DNA from: Acanthosepion esculentum
Taxonomy: Eukaryota > Mollusca > Cephalopoda > Sepiida > Sepiidae
DNA: 64,000 nt
Assembly (NCBI GenBank): GCA_964036315.1
Contig: OZ038507.1
Span: forward strand, 60,423,002-60,487,001
Direction: 5' to 3'
In this document: positions 38,285 through 47,030 of the stretch, piece by piece
How positions within the stretch are numbered: the first letter of the stretch is position 1
Layout: each line of letters starts with the position of its first letter
The notes under the pieces: generated by a model
What the model was told of the DNA's origin: nothing
What the model saw: the letters and a program-made list of their open reading frames with translations, nothing else
Database searches by the model: none
Made by a program: the position numbers and the translations under genes

Positions 38285-39287
38285 CTGTTCTGGCGACAAA
38301 ACGTTGTTGAGTCCGTAAGCGGCAGGCAGCAAGATTAAATAAAGGGTTCGTATGGAAGGTGGGGTGCGTTTGGGTGCCAATTGTCCGTCGTAATTCTGGG
38401 GCCCAACTGCAAGGAATATATACATTTCCTACGTGGTCAAGTTCGGGACTCATTTCGCTGCCAGTCCGAAGTGTGTACAGATGCTGCCAAGGTCGGGGTC
38501 TGTCATCAAATGGGTAACTCGAACCGAGCTGCATATCGAGCGTAAGTATCTCATTGCCCAAATTGTAATTGTTGTTGTTGTTGTTGTTATTGTTGTTGTT
38601 GTTGTTGTTGTTGTACCGGTTCAACCTGCCTGGGTTGCGTATAGGGATGGGTTGACTAGCCCGAAGAGGGTAGCTGGGGGCAGTGTCGTCCTGGAAACTC
38701 TCGGAGACACTGTCGCTTGCGAACACGTCGTCTTCCTCCTCGTCGTCGTCGTCATCATCGTCATCGTCGTCGTCGTCGTTGTTCGAATCGTCGACGTCGT
38801 CCTGCGAGTCATTTTCATTGATGACATGATCGTCCACGCTACTGACACTGCTCGGGGCTGGCGTGTCGGGACCGTGGCCACCGACGGCCCCGTAAGCCAC
38901 TGTTGCCATCTGAGTGTGATAATAAGGTGGATGAGAGTGCTGCTGACGATGGTGATGATGATAATAGTGATGATATCGGTATCGCATCGACTGAGACATT
39001 GATGGTGATGACGGCAAAGACTGGTGTAAGGGTTGATCTGGACTTTGCTCAAAAGGAAAAGAAATTGCCGATATATTAGCCGGCGACCCGTCTGTAACAT
39101 ATCCACTGTCTCTACATCCAGCAGGCGGGGAACAAGGTGACATGGTCGATAGGCAGGAGGTCACCGACCCCGAACGATACTGTGCATTCACCACATCTGT
39201 GGGTCCTGTTTGATGGGGGCTGGGTTTAGGATTTAGGCTAACATTCTCACAGCTATCTCCAGTTGGGTCCACTGGAGGTGCTTGCAT
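38285..39287 (-). CDS. First coding exon of an unrecognised gene, His/Asp/Asn-rich protein
   Basis: The only convincing host coding exon here. The start ATG at 39287-39285 is the first ATG after a splice acceptor and lies downstream of an in-frame TAA (39354-39356); its context has A at -3. The exon encodes 334 codons plus one base, then CAG|GTTTGT, a good donor at 38284-38283; reading beyond is intron. Most of it looks disordered. Residues 56-74 include CRDSGYVTDGSPANIS, whose DSGxxT resembles a beta-TrCP phosphodegron (inference). Residues 101-124 are Tyr/His-rich, 171-187 an Asp/Glu run, and 226-240 poly-Asn. Residues 285-334 are more complex (SWAPELRRTIGTQTHPTFHT) and may lead into a folded domain in later exons. 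I do not recognise the family. The triplet runs are the likely length-polymorphic parts. Confidence 0.75.
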
Positions 39288-39452
39288 TGTTGATGGAGCC
39301 GAAATCACAATGTTTAGGTTTTTTTTTTTTTTGCTTTTTTTTTTTTTTAAATTTTAATCCCAAATTTTAAAGAAAGAAAAATAAATCCGTAAAAAAAATT
39401 TTTTTTTTTTAAATTTCCGTTGTTATCCAATCACTTTTCCGCTTTGTTTTCT
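39288..39452 (-). other. 5' UTR part of the coding exon with splice acceptor
   Basis: On the minus strand a pyrimidine tract (TTTTTTTCTTTCTTTCTTGC) ends in CAG at 39453-39451, giving an acceptor with the exon starting at 39450. The 163 bases to the ATG contain no other ATG but do contain in-frame TAA. At least one upstream non-coding exon must therefore lie at higher coordinates. Confidence 0.7.
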
Positions 39453-39812
39453 GCAAGAAAGAAAGAAAAAAAGATGTAAAAATATCAAGCATAAATAGTA
39501 CCTGTTCGAAAACGTACCACAATTAAAAGGTTTACTTTAGTCATCAATGTGTGGGAATGGCGGCCTATTGAGAACCGTGCAAATAATCTGAATTTGACCA
39601 TGTAGTCAATTGCTATGAACACGGACAAAGAGTCGTCCTAGAGATTAAAATTTGCTATGTTCAAAGTCAAACGATCTCCCAATCCAGGACAGGAAACTAG
39701 ATATTGTCATTGTAAACAAAGATAAAAAGATATCTCAACGGTTGTCATTTTTTTGAGCAGACCACACATAGAAACACAAAAAGTGAAAAGCTAATACACA
39801 CACACACATATA
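39453..39812. other. Intron or upstream sequence, no feature seen
   Basis: Unique A+T-rich sequence, presumably intron of the 38-39 kb gene. No exon recognised. Confidence 0.4.
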
Positions 39813-39814
39813 TA

Positions 39815-40183
39815 TGGGGTGTCCATAAAGTTCGTGTGGACTTTAAAAAATTTATAACTTTATTTGTATTCGCGATAGAAATAATTTGTAAAAAAAGGAT
39901 TAGAAAGAAGTAAATCTATATTTTTTAAGGTTTGATTGAAATTTTATTTAAGTTTCCACATGCCCTCCATCATTAGCAATACAAAGGGTAATATGATTTT
40001 GCAGTTCACGGAAAATATTTGCCAACTGATTTACAGTAATGCCGGAAATCACATTAGTTATTTTTAGCTATACTTAAAACTAGGTACATTAAACTTGATA
40101 ACATTTTTTCACAGATTATTTCAATCGCAAATACAAATAAAGTTATAAATTTTTTTAAAGTGCACACAAACTTTATAGACACG

Positions 40184-40186
<3 letters not shown>
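39815..40186. mobile_element. Deleted mariner/Tc1-type element with long inverted repeats
   Basis: The left end GGGGTGTCCATAAAGTTCGT and the right end (reverse complement CAGCGTGTCTATAAAGTTTG) start imperfect TIRs of about 75 bp. Both include ATTTATAACTTTATTTGTAT. TA flanks both ends. On the minus strand, about 40053-39948, the interior reads VISGITVNQLANIFRELQ and CIANDGGHVET followed by a stop. This is the usual C-terminal tail of a mariner-type transposase. The rest of the gene is deleted. Confidence 0.8.

Positions 40187-40253
<67 letters not shown>
40187..40253. repeat. (TA)n microsatellite
   Basis: About 67 bp of TA abutting the right end of the mariner-type remnant. Confidence 0.95.
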
Positions 40254-40255
<2 letters not shown>

Positions 40256-40583
40256 CACACGCACACATGGGGGTGGGTGTAAAAATTCAGATATAAATAA
40301 AAATATATCTGTAAAAAGAAAATATAAAGACGAAAGGAAAATATTTCTTTGTCGGCGCTATATATAACAATATGCAAATAAGACAACAAAAATGTAACAC
40401 CAATAACAGCATTTACTCACTCATTTATTAGACATTAAATTACATCACTTAGCATCCTATATAGTTTACCTTGACTTTCGCTGAAAAATATTCGTGTGCG
40501 TTCTTAGAATTAAAAATTTTGAAAACCTAACGATATTTTTTGCTTATATTTATAAATGCAACTTGCTAAATACAATGCTCACA
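40254..40583. other. Spacer, no gene seen
   Basis: A+T-rich unique sequence between the (TA)n and the hammerhead relict. Confidence 0.4.
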
Positions 40584-40627
40584 TTTGCCTTGATCAAGTC
40601 CAGCAGAGGACGAAACGCGTCGGCCAA
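40584..40627 (+). ncRNA. Decayed hammerhead ribozyme
   Basis: Stem II GTCC (40598-40601), loop AGCAGA and GGAC (40608-40611) pair perfectly. GAAA is intact (40612-40615). The ACGCGT palindrome (40615-40620) and C at 40621 give a GTC cleavage triplet. Stem I strands TTTGCC and GGCCAA pair with one bulge. The CTGATGA core is replaced by TTGATCAA, so catalysis is not expected. Confidence 0.6.
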
Positions 40628-40765
40628 GAAACGTTTAAGGCACTATCGTTTACCCGGCGATGCACTTCGTGGCCGAGATGGTCTGAAACACGTCGGATCT
40701 GACGACGGTTTCGCCTGCCCAGGTGAGAACGCAAGTTCGATTCCCGCTGGAGAGCACATATTTTT
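40628..40765 (+). repeat. tRNA-like SINE head following the hammerhead relict
   Basis: GTGGCCGAGATGGTCTGAAA is a clear D-arm/box A region, and AAGTTCGATTCCCGCTGG a clear box B with T-arm. The length between them suits a class II (Ser/Leu-like) tRNA ancestor. The acceptor arm does not close convincingly, so it is treated as SINE-derived rather than a working tRNA gene. Confidence 0.6.
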
Positions 40766-40921
40766 TTTATTTTTATTTAATAAGATTTCTCGAGTATTCG
40801 GCCGGGAAAAGTATATTTAGACGAAAATAAGTCAATATACTGTTTAATAAATAAACGGATCATCTACTCAAATGTTGTTATGCAATAAAAATATCGTTTA
40901 AGTAATAATAATAATAACAAT

Positions 40922-40922
40922 G

Positions 40923-40970
<48 letters not shown>

Positions 40971-40972
40971 TT
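40922..40972. repeat. (TA)n microsatellite
   Basis: TA tract with one CA interruption, left of the palindrome. Confidence 0.93.
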
Positions 40973-40999
40973 GTGTATTTAGGCAGCAATCCTTCTTTC

Positions 41000-41403
41000 A
41001 TGCACATTTCATTAAAAACGACTGACAAGGTGCTTTTATTTAGTTTTTTATATAATTTCTCGTGCGATCTAATAAAGTTTTTCTTTTCAGAGGATAAATT
41101 ATATAAAAACTGTCCGAATGTTCTTTTTATCCGAGCGCTTTCGGCTATACATTTAGCCATTTTCAAGGATTATATTTCATCTGTTAGAATTACATTTAAC
41201 AAACTATTTCTATTTCTAATTCTAACAGTTGAAACATAATCCTTGAAAATGGCTAAATGTATAGCCGAAAGCGCTCGGATAAAAAGAACATTCGGACAGT
41301 TTTTATATAATTTATCCTCTGAAAAGAAAAACTTTATTAGATCGCACGAGAAATTATATAAAAAAACTAAATAAAAGCACCTTGTCAGTCGTTTTTAATG
41401 AAA

Positions 41404-41410
<7 letters not shown>
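41000..41410. repeat. Near-perfect 411-bp palindrome
   Basis: Arms 41000-41190 and 41219-41410 are inverted copies with only a few differences, around a 28-bp loop. The minus reading of the left arm (equivalently the plus reading of the right arm) gives KMAKCIAESARIKRTFGQFL, then FIRSHEKLYKKLNKSTLSVV and FNEMCMKEGLLPKYT, a peptide that recurs in the next element. Each arm also contains a hammerhead-like scaffold (right arm 41239-41280). Both sides run into (TA)n. It is read as a Penelope-like fragment in inverted duplicate; the family call is inference. Confidence 0.85.

Positions 41411-41472
<62 letters not shown>
41409..41472. repeat. (TA)n microsatellite
   Basis: About 64 bp of TA directly after the palindrome. 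Confidence 0.95.
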
Positions 41473-41476
<4 letters not shown>

Positions 41477-41799
41477 AAAACTATACACAACAAATCACCC
41501 TCACCCTTGAAAATGACTAAAGAAGTGGCCCAAGGCTCTTGAGACAATGGGAGATACGGACAATTTTTGCATTCCCTTACTCCCACCAAAAGGAAAAATG
41601 TAAGAATACTGGAGAAACTAAATGGAAATTAATAAAATTTTCCTTGTACGTCTAATTTAAGGGAAGAGGTCTAAAAGAATTGTTTGCTACCCAAATATAC
41701 ATTAATCACATATATTAGCACTATTTCTAATATCATTTTAATATTTTTAATATTGTACACAATATATAAAATATAAAAACATCTGCTGTTTCTTAAATC

Positions 41800-41802
<3 letters not shown>
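41473..41802. other. Spacer between two Penelope-like units
   Basis: Unique sequence with no recognised feature. Confidence 0.4.

Positions 41803-41848
<46 letters not shown>
41803..41848. repeat. (TA)n microsatellite
   Basis: TA tract on the left border of the inverted Penelope-like dimer. Confidence 0.93.
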
Positions 41849-41850
<2 letters not shown>

Positions 41851-42592
41851 GTGTATTTAGGTAGCAATCCTTCTTTCATGCACGTTTTATTGAATACGAC
41901 AGACAAGGTGCTTTGATTTAGTTTTTTATACAAATTCTCATGCGATCTTTTAATTGTTTTTTTTTCTTTTCCGAGGATACATTATATAAAAACTGTTCAA
42001 TTGTTCTTTCTTTCCGAGCGCTTTCGACTATACATTTAACCATTTTCAAAGTTGAAATATATTAATTGTTAACAAGAAATAAAGTGTTATATGTATGTAT
42101 ATAATGGTTTCATTTTCAAAACACTGTCAATATATTGTGTCCATGTTCATAGTTGATATTATTGAGAGTTGTTTTTTGGGGGTTTTTTTTTGTATTTATT
42201 AATAAGGCTTCCATTATTTTCAGCCTTTTTTTGCATGTAGATGTTGCTATTATATTTGTGTTGTCAACAAGTATGTTACGAATAGTGTCCGGTAGGTCTC
42301 CATGAGTATTTAAACCAACACTCAATAATATCAACTATCAACATGGACACAATATATTGACCATGTTTTGAAAATGAAAACATTATATAAATACATACAT
42401 ACATACATACAACAATCTATTTGTTGTTAACAGTTAATATATTTTGGTTAAATGTATTGCCGAAAGCGCTCGGCAAGAAAGAACAATTAGACAGTTTTTA
42501 TATAACTTATCCTTCGCAAAGGAAAAAAATTGTAAGATCACATGAGAAATTGTATAAAAAAAACTAAATCAAAGCATCTCGTCTGTCGTATT

Positions 42593-42595
<3 letters not shown>
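41849..42595. mobile_element. Inverted dimer of a Penelope-like retroelement fragment
   Basis: Arms 41849-42166 and 42321-42595 are diverged inverted copies centred at 42243, with a 154-bp loop. The minus strand through the loop reads GLNTHGDLPDTIRNILVDN, TNIIATSTCKKRLKIMEALL, INTKKNPQKTTLNN. This resembles the RLxIxEALLI...P.LN tail of Penelope GIY-YIG endonuclease regions (family knowledge, by eye). Each arm then has the peptide end LNNINYxHGHNILTxF, a non-coding gap and the start-like peptide RTIxQFLYN seen in the 411-bp palindrome. C-terminal end, gap and N-terminal start in one copy match the tandem (pLTR) junction known for Penelope elements. All copies are decayed. Confidence 0.55.

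Positions 42596-42655
<60 letters not shown>
42596..42655. repeat. (TA)n microsatellite
   Basis: About 60 bp of TA between two element fragments. Confidence 0.95.
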
Positions 42656-42658
<3 letters not shown>

Positions 42659-42802
42659 AAAAGTTTAGATCAGGAAACAGTAGTATTAAAAAGTGCTCAA
42701 TATAAAAAAAAAAATTAACATGTACACCATAAAAAAATTAAGCGATCATCCGATTCTGCTACCTTGGTTTCAACCTTTCGGTATCTTCAGCCAATTTACT
42801 GA

Positions 42803-42803
<1 letters not shown>
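42656..42803 (-). repeat. Short repeat V flanked by (TA)n
   Basis: Plus-strand blocks AAAAAGTGCTCAATA, TTAACATGTACACC and GCTACCTTGGTTTCAACCTT recur at 62633-62770, at the left arm of the foldback element. Read on the minus strand, CTGAAGATACCGAAAGGTTG is followed by AAACCAAGGTAGCAG. That is a GAAA-capped hairpin plus a hammerhead-like GAAAC-CAAG-GTA order with an altered core. TA arrays flank both sides. Confidence 0.55.

Positions 42804-42879
<76 letters not shown>
42804..42879. repeat. (TA)n microsatellite
   Basis: About 76 bp of TA. Confidence 0.96.
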
Positions 42880-42883
<4 letters not shown>

Positions 42884-43194
42884 GAGAAGTTGAATTAGTC
42901 CTCGTAGAGGGTAGTGAAAACAACAACAAAACCCAAAAAACAGAAGAATTGAAAATCCGAGAAAGGACAGAAATAATCCCGACGACATTATTAAAATCGG
43001 AAACAAAAGAATGACAGTGAGCGCTGCCGTACTAAAGATACACGCTACCATTTGGTATTAACTTATAACCTTCATATACAACTGGCGTGGGAAATATATA
43101 TATATATATATATATATATCAGTAGTAAATTTAATCAATCCGAAGGCGCGTAAAAATAGCGAAAGCTGTCATTCAGAAACCAAGCAAAGTATAA

Positions 43195-43360
43195 AGAGAT
43201 AGGAAAATGTTACTAGTAACAAAGAAAAGAGTGCTGAACTGCTGCGCCCTATCTAATATACTGTATAGCAGTGGACGCTGGCCGATATCCTCATATGAAA
43301 AAGGGAGCTGAGAGACGGATCTACCGACGAACGCAAAGAGATAGGAACCTCTCGTTAGAA
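43195..43360 (+). mobile_element. RTE-type LINE RT tail fragment 1
   Basis: Plus-strand reading KKRVLNCCALSNILYSSGRW, then ISSYEKGS and after a shift RRIYRR, corresponds to the RVLxxYVxSILLYGSECW...RRxYRRML block that ends many LINE RTs. A better preserved parallel is at 44015. Short, frameshifted. Confidence 0.55.
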
Positions 43361-43380
43361 ATAAAGAAAAGGGTACTTTT

Positions 43381-43450
43381 TTTATTTTGTTTGTTTAACG
43401 GCATATCAACACCTTCATGGATCATTTAATGGCGAAATTTAATTTTCTTG
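43381..43450 (+). repeat. Dispersed repeat family X, short copy
   Basis: AACGGCATATCAACACCTTC followed by ATTTAATGGCGAAAT, the opening block of family X. Confidence 0.6.
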
Positions 43451-43689
43451 GATGTTTTAAAGTAATAAAAACATGATATAGGTTATTCTATTTTCGCAAT
43501 TGAATATATGGTAGATGATACCCAGCTTTAGTGCATATAAATGTTTGTGTGGGCAGGATTACGAGAGGAGGTGCTAGGTGTGTCTTATGTTGTAGTTTTC
43601 TTGAAGTTATGTTTTGGAATACAGATAGATTTCTTTAAGAGATTGTAGGATATTATAAGGATTAATATCATGCAAGAGTTCTTTTATGT

Positions 43690-43970
43690 TGGTTGGTTTT
43701 GTTTAGCGGCATATCAACACCTCTATGGGTTATTTAATGCCGAGATCTAACTATTTTGAACACAATTATATGCCTTCAGTTACAGATAAAATGTGTTGTT
43801 GGTCATATTGCTATAAATAGGTTACAATTTTTACACTTTAATAATGTTTTGTTTTTTACCTGGGGGGGTACCCTTTACCCATAGCGGACACCCTAACAGG
43901 TGCTATCACCTTGGGTCAGGGTACACCTGGGAACAACAGCAGTGAAGAGCTCCTCAAAACCTCCACTCTC
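43690..43970 (+). repeat. Dispersed repeat family X, copy 2
   Basis: GCGGCATATCAACACCTCTA, GGGTTATTTAATGCC, then CCCTAACAGGTGCTATCACC, GGGAACAACAGCAGTG and CTCCTCAAAACCTCC. Same order as 96-613. It lies just upstream of the LINE tail at 44015 in the same orientation. Confidence 0.7.
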
Positions 43971-44014
43971 CCGATCAGAGGCCTTGCTGCCGGATGTAGT
44001 TTATCGTCATACCC

Positions 44015-44400
44015 AGAACTAAAAGAGTGCTGAACAGTTATGTAATGTACTATATCCTATATGGCAGTGAATGTTTGACAACGCAGATGAAGGAGTAACT
44101 TCAACTTGAATCTACAGAAGGATGCTGAGAATACCATGGACGTAACATGTGAGAAGTGAGGATGTCTTCAGCGCAATGGGAACGACACGAAAGCATATGT
44201 TTACATTTAGAAGGAAACACTTGAAAATTCTATGACATATAATGAGAAAAGAAGGCCTAGAGGATTTAACACTCGCGGGATATATTGAAGACAAGAGAAA
44301 TGAGGGAAAAAAACTGAGTAATGAATCTAATTGTGAATGAATGGTAGAACAGGGACAACGAGTGATGGTAAATGAGCAGGAAGTTGTGGAGAGACATGAT
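44015..44400 (+). mobile_element. RTE-type LINE RT tail fragment 2
   Basis: One plus-strand frame reads TKRVLNSYVMYYILYGSECL, then (after a shift) RRMLRIPWT, HVRSEDVFSAMGTTRKHMF, RRKHLKIL, HIMRKEGLEDLTLAGYIEDK and MVEQGQR. This is the characteristic C-terminal segment of widespread LINE endonuclease-reverse transcriptase proteins. At least four in-frame stops show it is a pseudogene. The sequence just after the protein end, GGAAGTTGTGGAGAGACATG, is also found in the SINE at 35090-35480. Confidence 0.8.
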
Positions 44401-45311
44401 CACCTATATTCTGAAAGGAAACGGCACATCAAACAAGAAATTTAGTAATAGTAAATCGTTGAAGATGTAAAGCGGTCCCCATCAGGGCGAATGCTCTATC
44501 CACCGCGAGATGAAGAATTAAAAAACACTACCCAATCTTAAGTAGCTTCCGTAGTTTAGACTTGACGAAATGTATTTCTAATGTTTATTTAACGTCTTGG
44601 TTTAATTTAAACAAAAATAAATAAATAAATAAATAAGAAAAAAAAAACAGAAAATTATCTAAAAAATGATGACCTCAAAAGTGAGTGATAGATACTATTA
44701 TTTTTTAAAGTAACGTTTTGTCATCTTTTGTATAAGTTTTGCAAATATAAATATTTATAGGAAATTTAAAAAAAAAACTTTATATAAAAAAAAAGTGTTA
44801 ATAGTTGCATATGTTTCCACTGGTAATTCATTGCTCAAGTACAGGTAAAATATATATGTATATAATTTTTTTTTTCTTAAATAGTAATCCGAATGTTGGT
44901 TTCAAAAACAGGCAAAGTTTACTTAGAAGACTGGGTAAAAAAAAATACTACCGATCGACAATTAAACTTTTTCTCTTGTAATGTCAATCTTTACGTCAAT
45001 TTAAAAAAAAAATGTATTAAAAATTGTCTTCATAATTTTAAATTAAACTATTATTGTAATTATGTGAAAATCTCTTCTCTTTTTTTTAAAAAAAAACAAA
45101 CTTTTAAATACTTTTTTTTTTATGTAAATAAGAAAACAATTAAAATTTATGTTTAGTATTCCTTTTCCAAAAGTTCATAGTACGTGTGTCGTCATTGTAC
45201 TGTTACACTATTTTTTTTACCTTTCATATCTCTCTCTCTCTCTCTTTATATATATATATATAATATGATAATGGCTTATGTAATCCGAAAGCTTAGATTG
45301 GATTAAAAAAT
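44401..45311. other. A+T-rich spacer
   Basis: Contains A/T-runs, a (CT)n at about 45231-45246 and a short TA tract. The Lys/Asn-rich frame at 44893-45156 is compositional. No gene. Confidence 0.4.
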
Positions 45312-45440
45312 ATGTATCAATATTGTGATTTTCTTTCATCGTTTAATGATAATGTTATTAAACTTATCAGACGATATGAAAAGAACTTACATAAAATATA
45401 TAGACAACACTTATCTATATTATTTAATGAAACATGTATG
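45312..45440 (+). mobile_element. Penelope-like N-terminal peptide fragment
   Basis: Plus reading RRYEKNLHKIYRQHLSILFN then ETCMN aligns with RSHEKLYKKLNKSTLSVVFN/EMCMK in the 411-bp palindrome, with matching spacing. This is a third, diverged copy of the same coding segment, ending near a TA-rich tract. Confidence 0.45.
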
Positions 45441-45765
45441 AATATATGTATATGTTATATATATATTGGATGTTTCAAAAAGCAGGGCTCGCATTTTTGA
45501 CGAGCCAGTGTATATCTGCGAAGCGAAACTATTTTGCGTGTTATGTAAGTAGAGATAGAAGAGTGTAATAGTCAGGAAGAAAACTGATGTTTGTAAGAGC
45601 GAGTTTACCTTGCCGTCTCCTTCTCAAGCTCAAATGAATCTGACTGGCTGACAGCGTGAACGCCGTGTAAATAACAATAAAACTGTTACGTCATCAGTCA
45701 AGTGTTTGCGGAGATGTGTGTAGTGGACCGCCTTTACCTGTTTCTGATCTATCTATCACAGTTTG
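45441..45765. other. Spacer with a small hairpin
   Basis: GGCTCG and CGAGCC (about 45487-45504) form a 6-bp hairpin around a 7-9 base loop. It has no U-run and no evident gene to terminate. Otherwise unique. Confidence 0.35.
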
Positions 45766-45811
<46 letters not shown>

Positions 45812-45874
45812 CAGTTTGCTCAGTATCTATCAATCTATCTGCTCATTATCTATAATCTACCTTCTCATTATCAT

Positions 45875-45909
<35 letters not shown>

Positions 45910-46018
45910 CAGTTTGCTCATTGTCTATCTATCTATATCAGACTGCTCATTATCTATCTATCTATATCTCTATCAGACTGCTCATTATCTATCTATCTAT
46001 ATCTCTATCAGACTGCTC

Positions 46019-46054
<36 letters not shown>

Positions 46055-46056
46055 CA
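45766..46056. repeat. (TATC)n field
   Basis: Clusters of TATC units separated by variants of CAGTTTGCTCATTATC. The Tyr-Leu-Ser-Ile frames of 226-232 codons across 45702-46400 are products of this repeat. Confidence 0.95.
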
Positions 46057-46136
46057 TTATTTCATCCTCTATTCTCTATGTTTTCTCTTTTGCCTGCCTC
46101 TTTTATCCTTCTGCGTACACAATCACGCACACGCAT

Positions 46137-46215
<79 letters not shown>
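46137..46215. repeat. (GT)n microsatellite
   Basis: About 79 bp of GT. Confidence 0.96.
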
Positions 46216-46216
<1 letters not shown>

Positions 46217-46818
46217 ACACTTCTGTATGACTATGAGTGTGTCTTTCTTTACATTTGTCACTCTCTGGCAGCGTGTTTATTTTTTTTTATCAACCCATCT
46301 CTCTCTCTCTCTATCTATGTATCTATCTATGTATCTATCTATCTATCTATCTCTCACCCCCCCACCCACACACACACACATACAAGGGAGTGTTGAATAG
46401 TTCTTGGACAGATTCACTTCCTAAAATATGTATTTTAATGAATAATGACCAAACATCAGATTTGGGAAGTGGGTTGGGTCGAGAACTTTTTAGCAGTTCC
46501 TCGTGTGTGATCATGAAGATAGATAGATATATAGTAGAGAGAACTGATTTAAATAGATAGATATACATTTAGATAGATAAATCGATAGATAGATATTCAT
46601 TGAAATATATATTAATTTAAATAAATATTCATTGAAATTGATATTAGTTAATTATATATAGATAGATATTAATTGAGGTATTATTAATTAACTGATACGT
46701 AATTGACATACATAGATATTAAAGAGATATTAATTGATGTAATGGGTATTAAGTTAATTGATCCACTTATATAGCGACAATTGACACACACAGATATATA
46801 TAAATATATGTATATGTA

Positions 46819-46863
<45 letters not shown>

Positions 46864-46900
46864 TGAGGGAAAGAGAGAGCGAGATATAGAGGTATTAATT
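46216..46900. repeat. Mixed CT/CTAT/GATA/TA low-complexity block
   Basis: (CT)n and (CTAT)n at 46300-46350, (CA)n near 46366, GATA scatter at 46519-46600, TA at about 46796-46860, and repeated ATTAATTGA-type motifs. No gene. Confidence 0.8.
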
Positions 46901-46917
46901 GACAGCAATAGGTAGAT

Positions 46918-46937
46918 ATGAATAGACATAGATAGGG

Positions 46938-46978
<41 letters not shown>

Positions 46979-46992
46979 TTTTTGAAATGGAT

Positions 46993-47029
<37 letters not shown>

Positions 47030-47030
47030 C
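46918..47030. repeat. (GATA)n microsatellite
   Basis: Two GATA runs split by a short TTTTTGAAATGG segment. Confidence 0.95.

Noticed and set aside
38433..39106. Other open frames overlapping the host exon (38433-39002 plus, 38621-39106 minus)
   Set aside because: They are shadows of the triplet-repeat-rich true frame, giving poly-Val and poly-Thr runs.
44893..45156. Lys/Asn/Phe-rich plus-strand frame
   Set aside because: A+T composition explains the open frame; no motif is visible.
45702..46400. Plus-strand frames of 226-232 codons
   Set aside because: They arise from (TATC)n and (GT)n microsatellites.
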